Assembly: GCA_964629645.1 (NCBI GenBank) | Contig: CAZVSU010000032.1 | Location: 1-26,512, forward strand | Reading direction: 5' to 3' | Origin: JAAKFL01 sp964629645 | Lineage (GTDB): Bacteria; Chlamydiota; Chlamydiia; Chlamydiales; SLFE01 | Length of the DNA stretch: 26,512 nucleotides | Notes under the pieces: generated by a model | Database searches by the model: none | The model's input: only the letters and a program-made list of their open reading frames with translations | Told to the model about the DNA's origin: nothing | Shown here: positions 15,714 through 21,570 of the stretch, piece after piece | Layout: every line of letters starts with the position of its first letter | How positions within the stretch are numbered: position 1 is the stretch's first letter | Position numbers and translations under genes: made by a program

Positions 15714-16388
15714 CTATTTGGGGCTTTCAGGGGCGACTATGATGTGCTGAAAGGAGAGGATAATGGCAAGGAGCTCCGCGTGAAGACTCTTTCGGGTTTC
15801 TTCCTGAAAGAAAGCGTCCGGATCGCTCTGGATCGCTTGGGCAAGAGTGCTTTCGAGTTGTCTGCAGAGGGTTGTGGCTCTAGCAAAGCCGAAACTGCCT
15901 GCGCTGCCGGCAAGTTTGTGGATCCGTTTTTTTAGTATCTCCAGATCTTTTTTGCAGCGTGTCTTAACAGCCTGGTCTCCCAATAACTTAACCTCCTCAA
16001 GTTTCGGATAAAGCTCCTTTTCATACATCTCGATAAGTTCCGGGGGGAGGTCTTGGAGAATAGAATCAGAAGGTTCAGCTTGGTCGATGCCGGTTATTTT
16101 ACGGATGAGAGCCGCGACAACGTCTTCCGGAGCGTCAATCGGGATCACGCCTGAAACAGCGCCGCTTCGGACCAGCTCTTCGAGGCGCTTGAAATTCCAA
16201 AAGTCACAGGCGAGGAGTCCAAGAGGGACTTTCGAGGCCACTGCCTCGTCGGAGAGCGCTGCAGCATCGTCTTCGTCCAGCTTAGCGAGCTGATCTTTTG
16301 CTATCTCCTGACAATCAAGCTCCAGCGCTTCGGAACATGCCGCTGCGACAGCGAGCTGATCTTTCGGTAAAGAGGCGTATAGTTTCAT
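15714..16388 (-). CDS. Histidine phosphotransfer (Hpt) protein with divergent N-terminal domain
   Basis: A 224-residue protein. The C-terminal half (about 110-220) is an Hpt four-helix domain with phospho-acceptor H157 in IHKLAGSAGSFGFARA, nearly the same motif as in the multi-receiver protein downstream (HKIAGSAGSYGYPDV), so the two Hpt domains are related. The N-terminal ~100 residues contain VPLGLLACDFWNF and SGAVSGVIPIDAPEDVVAALI, which have the feel of the second half of a receiver fold without an acceptor Asp; this is uncertain. It lies upstream of the exopolysaccharide operon on the same strand with 124 bases between, and a separate promoter follows it, so it may be its own transcript. 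Its role would be passing phosphate between a kinase elsewhere and the receivers encoded next door. Confidence 0.85.
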   Translation of the reverse strand: MKLYASLPKDQLAVAAACSEALELDCQEIAKDQLAKLDEDDAAALSDEAVASKVPLGLLACDFWNFKRLEELVRSGAVSGVIPIDAPEDVVAALIRKITGIDQAEPSDSILQDLPPELIEMYEKELYPKLEEVKLLGDQAVKTRCKKDLEILKKRIHKLAGSAGSFGFARATTLCRQLESTLAQAIQSDPDAFFQEETRKSLHAELLAIILSFQHIIVAPESPK

Positions 16389-16836
16389 ACTGCGCTTAGT
16401 AAAAAGGAAATCGCGCTAAAGGACAAGTCTTGAATCGTCGATAATGGCACAAAAAGGGAAGCGTTAAGACAAAAAAAAGAAGGCGCATCAATAAACCTTA
16501 GATATGCCGATGGCCGGACAACTATCGAACCATTTTGTCGAGAGAATGCGCAAAATCTATGAGCTTGAACCCTTTATAAAGCTAGAATCTTCCTTGCACA
16601 ATGTGACAAGCAAAGGCACGATCAGCGTAAATGTAGCCTATGACCAAGTAAAAACGTCTTTCTTGCTCATATTTCCACCTCCTTGATAGGAATTGAACTT
16701 CAGTCGAGGGGTCTTCTAAGGGGGAGTGTGGGAAATGTTTATAATTTTTGTTAGTATAAACCTTTTTGTTAAATCATAAGTCATTGTTTTAAAGTGAGAT
16801 ATATCGGTTTATTTTCCTTTTTGTTGACGGTTTTTC
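16389..16836. other. Gene-poor spacer; one unsupported short frame
   Basis: About 450 AT-rich bases between the Hpt gene and the toxin promoter. It contains one open frame (16504-16686, + strand, 60 codons, beginning MPMAGQLSNHFVERMRKIYE). It has no clear ribosome site and no similarity I recognise; the first half has a plausible helical composition, so it could be a gene fragment. Several poly-A and poly-T runs are present. I see no RNA gene. Confidence 0.5.
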
Positions 16837-16872
16837 TTGCGCTTGGTATCATATGATGCTATAATAAGATAC
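16837..16872 (+). promoter_or_regulatory. Toxin-antitoxin promoter with overlapping palindromes
   Basis: -35 TTGCGC (16837-16842), 17-base spacer, and perfect -10 TATAAT (16860-16865). The spacer holds the perfect 10-base palindrome ATCATATGAT (16848-16857). A second dyad, GTATC (16846-16850) with GATAC (16868-16872), brackets the -10 with centres 22 bases apart, two helical turns. This fits autorepression by the HTH domain of the antitoxin. The sequence elements are seen; the regulation is inferred. Confidence 0.65.
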
Positions 16873-16885
16873 GAATAGAGATGTG

Positions 16886-17269
16886 ATGCACAGTAAACGC
16901 CCTTCGGATCGGGAATTGTTAAAGCGAATTAAGGAAGCGATAGAGTCTCTAAAAAATTGCTACGGACTGTTTGCTAATTTTGCAAAGGCTGTAGGAGAGT
17001 TAAATGATTTGAATATTGGAGATTCCAATGATGTCTGGGATTTGATTGCAGAGCTACTCGATGAGATTACGCCAAAGGATTATGCAGGAACCAGACCTCC
17101 TCAAAAATCCTATGAGAAAACCACGATGGGAAAGGAACTTTTTGCGTTTAGTTGGTGGAGTTTTAAACTAAAGAAAAAGATGTATATTAAATTTGCTTTG
17201 AAGGATGGGCGGTATTACTACGTCTCTCTTCATGAAAGCCGCCCGCAAACGCAAAAGGATGAAGAATAA
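16886..17269 (+). CDS. Putative MqsR-family toxin
   Basis: A 127-residue basic protein, first gene of a two-gene module. The C-terminal part resembles MqsR-family mRNA interferases: ITPKDYAGTRPP (compare the L-x-x-x-D-F-Y-K-S region of MqsR), then a tryptophan-containing stretch, then MYIKFALKDGRYYYVSLHES, matching the family's final strands (YxKFxL...VVSFHE). The match is by eye and divergent, so the family call is moderate; the position before a YgiT/HTH antitoxin, as in mqsRA, supports it. The start is ATG 16886, with GTG 16883 possible; AGAG at 16877-16880 is a weak ribosome site. The stop is followed after one base by the antitoxin start. If functional, it would be expected to cleave mRNA and stop growth. 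Confidence 0.65.
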   Translation: MHSKRPSDRELLKRIKEAIESLKNCYGLFANFAKAVGELNDLNIGDSNDVWDLIAELLDEITPKDYAGTRPPQKSYEKTTMGKELFAFSWWSFKLKKKMYIKFALKDGRYYYVSLHESRPQTQKDEE

Positions 17270-17270
17270 A

Positions 17271-18137
17271 ATGAAGTGTTTAAATTGCGATGGAGAAAAA
17301 TTCGAGTTAAAGAACATACGCTTTAATCCCGAAATCAAGGGCGAGGAAGTGGAAGTTGTTGTTCCTGCTCATGTTTGCGAAAGCTGTCAAACTTCTTTGA
17401 TGGATAGCGAGCAGATGAATGTGCTGCGAAGAAGCGCTGCGGATAAATATCGCATGCTGCATGACCTTTTAACATCGGAAGAGATTGTAAAATACCGAGG
17501 CTTGCTTGGAATGTCCCAAGCTGCATTTGCTAACTACTTAAAGGTAGGCGAGGCAAGTATTAAACGTTGGGAAACTTATTATGTTCAAGACGCAGTGCAA
17601 GATGACCATATCCGTCTGAAATGTGATGAAGCTTATGCGGAATTAAACGCTTTGGAAGTTCACTGGAAAAGTCATCCTCCGGGCATTCAAAGTGGAAACA
17701 GGCCTTTTTGCTTAGAACTGTTTAAACAGGCGGTTAGCTACCTTATTGCTTTTACAAAAAGTCCTCTCTTTTTGAATAAGGCGCTTTTTTATGCAGATTT
17801 CAGACATTTTCAACTTCATGGAGTCAGCATAACAGGTGCCAGATATGTTCATTTAGAGTATGGCCCCTGCCCGGATCAGTACCAAAACATATTACAGTTA
17901 TTCTTATTAAAAGGCGTTTTAGCCTTCGGTGGCCATCACGCTTTGAAGAGCAGGCAAAAACCTGACCTTTCCATTTTTTCTGATTCCGAAAGAGAAGTTC
18001 TAGAGTATGTTGCGCAAAAAGCGCAGAAAGATGGCGGAAAACAACTTCTGAAGGTTTCTCACGAAGAAGAGGCTTATAAAAAAACCGAGCCTTTTCAGTT
18101 GATCAGTTACAAATTTTCCAAAAACCTAAAAATATAG
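17271..18137 (+). CDS. Antitoxin: YgiT zinc finger - HTH - Panacea (DUF4065) fusion
   Basis: A 288-residue three-part antitoxin. Residues 1-45 are a YgiT/MqsA-type zinc finger with C3-x2-C6 and C36-x2-C39. Residues about 68-105 are an XRE/MqsA-like HTH (LLGMSQAAFANYLKVGEASIKRWE). Residues about 148-275 are a Panacea (SocA-like, DUF4065) domain with the hallmarks LNKALFYADFRHFQLHG, ITGARYVHLEYGP. Panacea is known as a promiscuous toxin-neutralising domain; coupling it to a MqsA-type head behind a MqsR-like toxin gives an antitoxin with DNA-binding and neutralising parts. The start at 17271 is preferred because it gives the canonical MKCLNC opening one base after the toxin stop; the frame is open back to 17205, but that would run deep inside the toxin gene with a purely basic leader. 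Confidence 0.85.
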   Translation: MKCLNCDGEKFELKNIRFNPEIKGEEVEVVVPAHVCESCQTSLMDSEQMNVLRRSAADKYRMLHDLLTSEEIVKYRGLLGMSQAAFANYLKVGEASIKRWETYYVQDAVQDDHIRLKCDEAYAELNALEVHWKSHPPGIQSGNRPFCLELFKQAVSYLIAFTKSPLFLNKALFYADFRHFQLHGVSITGARYVHLEYGPCPDQYQNILQLFLLKGVLAFGGHHALKSRQKPDLSIFSDSEREVLEYVAQKAQKDGGKQLLKVSHEEEAYKKTEPFQLISYKFSKNLKI

Positions 18138-18394
18138 GATAAATACCAAAAAGCCCTCCTAATGACTGAGAATTCTGAGAATCAATCTAATATTTGGCAA
18201 AATGCCCTTGAAGTGCTGGACACTCATGTACTTGCAATTATTAAAGTATCATGATTTTATCAAATGATTTTGAAACATATTTACTATCATTTACGTCAGA
18301 CAGCCGGTGCTTGGGCAGATTTCAATAAATATTGGTAAAAGTTTTCACTTTATACGAAAACCGTATAGTTCCTAAGAACGACTTGGTTAATATG
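18138..18394. other. AT-rich spacer with an inverted repeat
   Basis: About 257 bases between the antitoxin stop and the tRNA-Leu 3' end, without a convincing frame. It contains a perfect 6-base inverted repeat TATACG-AAAAC-CGTATA (18351-18367), just beyond the 3' end of tRNA-Leu. This could end the tRNA transcript, although no clear U-run follows on the minus strand. Confidence 0.4.
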
Positions 18395-18478
18395 TGCGAA
18401 AGGGGGGACTCGAACCCCCACAGAATTTCTTCCACAACCACCTCAAGGTTGCGCGTCTACCAGTTCCGCCACTTCCGC
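18395..18478 (-). tRNA. tRNA-Leu (GAG)
   Basis: An 84-base class II tRNA. The acceptor GCGGAAG pairs with CTTTCGC, followed by discriminator A. The D region has TGGCGGAACTGGTAGACGC typical of tRNA-Leu. The anticodon stem CAACC/GGTTG encloses loop TTGAGGT, anticodon GAG. A long variable arm and GGTTCGAGTCC T-arm are present. CCA is not encoded. It lies 36 bases downstream of the recO stop on the same strand. Confidence 0.95.
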
Positions 18479-18514
18479 TGATTGAAAGAGAATTATGCCG
18501 CTCAACAGTTTTTG

Positions 18515-19195
18515 CTACAAGTAATTTATTTCAAAGGTTTTTTTGACAGTCTCGGAAAAACCTGCCGATATGGGAATCGACTCAATGTCTTGAAACCGTT
18601 TCGACGCGGTCAAAGTTTTCATTTGCTCCAGCTCTCGGCAGCTTATGGGGAGGCTTTGATGGGGTGCGTGGAGGGGGCAAAAAAGCTCGCCGCCGCTTAG
18701 GCGGGGCTCGCTTAAAAGTGCGTCGCAAGTTCCGCAGCGATCGCTTAAGTCTAGCAGCCCGTCATGCCGGAGCACTTTTAACCGAAAGGCGGCAATCAGA
18801 GCGGCAAGCGATCCGCAATCGGGAATTCTTTCGATGGTTTTGATCAACATGCGGTAGAGGGGAGGGGAGGGTTTTTCAAGAGGCTGGGACATCAAAAGAA
18901 TCTGCGCGAGAGTGCAAGCAGCGTTTAGGTCATCTTTTCTCTTCCTCAGAAAAAGATGGTGATGGAGGGTGGATAGCTCGCGGATGGAATAGAGCTCTTG
19001 CCGGCCCGGCTTTAAAATGAGGTCGAGTTTCGTTAAGGGGCTGATCTGAGCGCTTTGTCCCTTCCTTTTGCTTCTCGCTGCCTTGACAAGGCCGCTGACC
19101 AGGCCGTAGGTTTCTGTGTAAAGGGTGAGGATCTGATCGTAATCCTGGTAGGGAATTGATCTCAGAATAAGTCCTTCAGTTCGGAGGAGATTCAT
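18515..19195 (-). CDS. recO: DNA repair protein RecO
   Basis: A 226-residue RecO, the partner of RecR that loads RecA onto SSB-coated DNA in RecF-pathway recombination and anneals strands. The N-terminal OB-fold opens with the family pattern EGLILRSIPYQDYDQILTLYTETYGLVSGLVKAARS, including the K/R-rich exit. The C-terminal helical region carries a zinc site CGTC ... CPLH (near residues 160-180). The length is near the family norm (about 230-250). It is divergent from tRNA-Arg and upstream of tRNA-Leu. In Chlamydia trachomatis recO also lies near the atoS/atoC (ctcB/ctcC) genes as I remember it, matching this neighbourhood. Confidence 0.95.
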   Translation of the reverse strand: MNLLRTEGLILRSIPYQDYDQILTLYTETYGLVSGLVKAARSKRKGQSAQISPLTKLDLILKPGRQELYSIRELSTLHHHLFLRKRKDDLNAACTLAQILLMSQPLEKPSPPLYRMLIKTIERIPDCGSLAALIAAFRLKVLRHDGLLDLSDRCGTCDALLSEPRLSGGELFCPLHAPHQSLPISCRELEQMKTLTASKRFQDIESIPISAGFSETVKKTFEINYL

Positions 19196-19242
19196 AAACG
19201 CATTTTACCGATTTTTCGGTTTATCAAAAAGAGGAATCAGGC

Positions 19243-19248
19243 TATTAT
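19243..19248 (+). promoter_or_regulatory. Probable -10 of the tRNA-Arg promoter
   Basis: TATTAT lies 11 bases before the tRNA-Arg 5' end, with a weak -35 (TTATCA, 19221-19226, spacer 16) in the 64-base divergent region shared with recO. Confidence 0.35.
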
Positions 19249-19259
19249 TGCTTCTCAAA

Positions 19260-19333
19260 GCACCGATAGCTCAATTGGATAGAGTACCTGACTTCGGATC
19301 AGGTGGTTAGGGGTTCGAGTCCCTTTCGGTGCA
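19260..19333 (+). tRNA. tRNA-Arg (TCG)
   Basis: A 74-base tRNA. The acceptor GCACCGA pairs with TCGGTGC, followed by discriminator A. The D-arm is TAGCTCAATTGGATAGAGTA; the anticodon stem CCTGA/TCAGG encloses CTTCGGA with anticodon TCG, reading CGA-type arginine codons. The T-arm is GGGGTTCGAGTCCC. CCA is not encoded. It lies 18 bases upstream of ribE and may share a transcript with it. Confidence 0.96.
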
Positions 19334-19351
19334 ACTTTATCAGAGGTTGGT

Positions 19352-19945
19352 TTGTTTTCTGGGATTGTCAAAGGATTATTTCGCGTCTCGCAAATCAAAA
19401 CCTCCGATCAACTCTTGACAATCACTATATCGGCTTCCCCCGAATTTTGCGCAGGTATTCAAATCGGCGCAAGCATTGCCGTTGATGGCGTCTGCTTGAC
19501 CGTTGTCGCCTTCACACAAATCAGCGTCACGTTCGATGTGATCAACGAGACCCTCTCCAAAACGACATTGAACCAGTTAAAGGTGGGACAAATTGTCGGT
19601 TGTGAACGGGCGCTAAAAATGGGAGATGAAATCGGAGGGCATCTCGTCTCGGGTCATGTTTGGGGGGTGGCGACGATTGATCGGATTGACCAGAGGGGAC
19701 ACGAATATGTGATGAGGCTGGCCTGCCCGCCCGAATGGATGAAATATATCCTGCCCAAAGGGTATGTCGCATTGGATGGCGCAAGCTTAACTATTGTCGA
19801 TGTTGATCCGGAGGGCTTTTTTACTGTTCATCTCATTCCCGAAACACTGAGAATGACAAGTTTAGGAGTGAAAAAAGCGGGAGACAAAGTCAACGTTGAA
19901 ATTGACAGCCGGACTCAGGCCATCGTCGATTCTTTGTCAAAATAA
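19352..19945 (+). CDS. ribE: Riboflavin synthase, alpha chain (TTG start)
   Basis: A 197-residue riboflavin synthase that dismutates two 6,7-dimethyl-8-ribityllumazines to riboflavin. Two lumazine-binding repeats are visible: the first begins MFSGIVKG and contains IAVDGVCLTVV and FDVINETLSKTTL; the second contains GHLVSGHVWGVATI, VALDGASLTIV and HLIPETLRMTSLG. The family almost always begins MF(S/T)GI, and this forces the TTG at 19352; an AGAGG at 19342-19346 sits at a good distance. The length is usual (about 200). It is followed after 43 bases by hpf on the same strand. No FMN riboswitch fits in the 18 bases between the tRNA and this gene. Confidence 0.95.
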   Translation: MFSGIVKGLFRVSQIKTSDQLLTITISASPEFCAGIQIGASIAVDGVCLTVVAFTQISVTFDVINETLSKTTLNQLKVGQIVGCERALKMGDEIGGHLVSGHVWGVATIDRIDQRGHEYVMRLACPPEWMKYILPKGYVALDGASLTIVDVDPEGFFTVHLIPETLRMTSLGVKKAGDKVNVEIDSRTQAIVDSLSK

Positions 19946-19988
19946 ATCATTTGCGATATAGTGATGCTACAAAAAAGGAGAGGTGCTC

Positions 19989-20624
19989 ATGAAAGGGAAA
20001 GCGAAGGCAGTCGAGTTTGAAAACGAAGAGTACAGCATCCACGTTGTGGGCCGCAATGTCGCTGTGACCGAGGCGATGAAAAACTATGCGATCGAAAAGG
20101 TATCGAAGCTTGAACGTTTTTCTAACCGCATCATCGATGTGACAATCACTATGGATATCCAAAAGCTGGAACATCGGTGCGATATTGACATTCGAGTGAA
20201 TCATGTGAAGATCAGAAGCCAAGGCATCGCAGAAGATATGTATGCGTCAATCGATCTGGCCGTCGACAAGCTCTATAAACAGATCCGCCGCTACCATAAA
20301 CGGCTTTCCGACCACCAGGCCCGTCCGATCGCGATGGTGGATATGAACGTGAACGTGATCCGGCGTTACCAAGACGATCTTGCCGAAATCAACGACGAGA
20401 TCGAAAGTGAAACCCAACGGAAGATGATCGAAGAGTATCAACACGAAGTGGTCAGTCAGGAGACGTTGCCGCTGAAAACCTTAACGCTCGATGAAGCTGT
20501 GATGCGTCTCGACCTTTCCGGTGATCACTTTCTGGTTTACTGGTCAGAAGAAGACAACCGCTTGAAAATCATTTACCGCCGCAACGACCAAAACTTCGGG
20601 ATCATCGAACCTGAAATGAAATGA
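19989..20624 (+). CDS. hpf: Ribosome hibernation promoting factor, long form
   Basis: A 211-residue long-form HPF/RaiA-type protein, which binds the 30S decoding channel and pairs ribosomes into inactive 100S dimers in non-growing cells. The N-terminal domain (about 12-110) shows VVGRNVAVTEAMKNYAIEKVSKLERF and the RSQGIAEDMYASIDLAVDKLYKQIRRYHKRL helix. The C-terminal dimerisation domain (about 155-208) shows LKTLTLDEAVMRLDLSGDHFLVY and IIYRRNDQNFGIIEPE. ATG 19989 is chosen over GTG 19983 because AAAGGAGAGG (19974-19983) is spaced correctly for it. Its stop overlaps the next start (ATGA, 20621-20624). A hibernation factor suits an organism with a dormant infectious stage; that link is inference. 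Confidence 0.95.
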   Translation: MKGKAKAVEFENEEYSIHVVGRNVAVTEAMKNYAIEKVSKLERFSNRIIDVTITMDIQKLEHRCDIDIRVNHVKIRSQGIAEDMYASIDLAVDKLYKQIRRYHKRLSDHQARPIAMVDMNVNVIRRYQDDLAEINDEIESETQRKMIEEYQHEVVSQETLPLKTLTLDEAVMRLDLSGDHFLVYWSEEDNRLKIIYRRNDQNFGIIEPEMK

Positions 20625-21127
20625 CAAAAGAGCGCCTTCTATGCTGCATCCGGCGCGAACCTGTCGCTGATACTCCCGAAGAGCGGGTGCGGCAAGCGCT
20701 CTTGAAAAAAATGACCCGAGAGTGGGGATATCCCGCTCATTTGCTGGCCGTTGAAAAAGCGCTCCATCAATTTCCACATCTGGCCCAAAAGCAGTTCTTG
20801 CCCGACTGCCGCGTCGATATTGCCTGTTTTGCGTCAAATCTTTTGCCGGATCGGGAGCTTTCTCCCCTCTTAATCATCGAGTGCAAGGCTGCTCTTTTAG
20901 CCGGCTCCGCCCTTGAGCAAGTCATCGGCTACAACTATTTTTGCGAGGCCCCTTATGTTGCGGTTGCGGACGAAAGAAGCGTCCGTCTCAGCTGGTTTGG
21001 TGTGAATGGCTGGGAATCAATCGACTTTCTTCCTCATTATCAGGATCTTCTGTATCAATTAGGAGAAATAGAAGAATCTGGTAAAATAGAAGAAGAGAGG
21101 TTCATATGCCAGAGAAAAACCCGTTAG
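20621..21127 (+). CDS. HsdR N-terminal-like PD-(D/E)XK domain protein
   Basis: A 168-residue protein carrying the nuclease fold seen at the N-terminus of type I restriction HsdR subunits, here alone. Visible are a PEERVRQALLKKM helix (around 19-31), the metal-binding aspartate in CRVDIACF (D66), the IECK motif (E87, K89), and a following Q-containing helix with ALEQVIGYNYF (Q100). The active-site set is therefore complete. No helicase, methylase or specificity subunit is nearby, so it is not a restriction system; stand-alone copies of this domain are common and of unknown role. It is coupled to hpf by ATGA overlap and overlaps the next gene by 22 bases. Confidence 0.8.
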   Translation: MTKERLLCCIRREPVADTPEERVRQALLKKMTREWGYPAHLLAVEKALHQFPHLAQKQFLPDCRVDIACFASNLLPDRELSPLLIIECKAALLAGSALEQVIGYNYFCEAPYVAVADERSVRLSWFGVNGWESIDFLPHYQDLLYQLGEIEESGKIEEERFICQRKTR

Positions 21128-21552
21128 AGCCGCTTCTTAATCAAATTGCAGACATCTTGAATACCTTCGAGCAAAATCGTGAGACACAGCTAAAAGGGAA
21201 TCCCTCTGCGCAAAATATTGCCGACCTTATGAATGTTATGGCTCGTGTCGATGCGATGAAGCAAGCCTACGAAGAGGCAAAAAAGGCAACGGGCCTAACG
21301 GAAGAAGACATCAACAAAGCGATGCGGGACAAATCGGATCATGTCGATCCAAAGTACCAAAAGCTTTTGTCGAAAATCGACAGGATGCGCAAGGAAGCGT
21401 CTTTTAATAGCAAGATGATCGGCCATACAATCGAAGCGGAAAGACGCAAAAAAGTAGAGTCTTCCAACCTTTTTAAAACCAAAAAGAAACGCAAGCAAAA
21501 GTCTCAAAAATCCCTTTCGATCAGTTTTCGTAAAGGGTGGAAAAAAATGTGA
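21106..21552 (+). CDS. Small conserved-looking hypothetical protein with basic tail
   Basis: A 148-residue protein that I do not recognise. It is predicted almost wholly helical: residues 1-70 are amphipathic with coiled-coil character (LLNQIADILNTFEQ, VMARVDAMKQAYEEAKKATG), and the C-terminal ~35 residues are very lysine/arginine-rich (FKTKKKRKQKSQK, then SFRKGWKKM). A good ribosome site GAGAGG (21095-21100) lies 5 bases before ATG 21106, inside the previous gene, which supports real translation. The basic tail could bind nucleic acid or membrane, but no function can be given. It is followed after 18 bases by the DUF115 gene and belongs to the run starting at ribE or hpf. Confidence 0.7.
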   Translation: MPEKNPLEPLLNQIADILNTFEQNRETQLKGNPSAQNIADLMNVMARVDAMKQAYEEAKKATGLTEEDINKAMRDKSDHVDPKYQKLLSKIDRMRKEASFNSKMIGHTIEAERRKKVESSNLFKTKKKRKQKSQKSLSISFRKGWKKM

Positions 21553-21570
21553 CGGCGGCATTTTTTTATT

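Noticed and set aside
16504..16686. A 60-codon gene before the toxin-antitoxin module
   Set aside because: No ribosome site or similarity; kept only as a note on the spacer.
17205..17270. Antitoxin beginning at ATG 17205
   Set aside because: It would overlap the toxin gene by 65 bases with a basic leader; the canonical MKCLNC start is at 17271, one base after the toxin stop.
20621..21127. Restriction-modification system
   Set aside because: Only the nuclease-like N-terminal domain is present; no methylase, specificity or helicase parts nearby.
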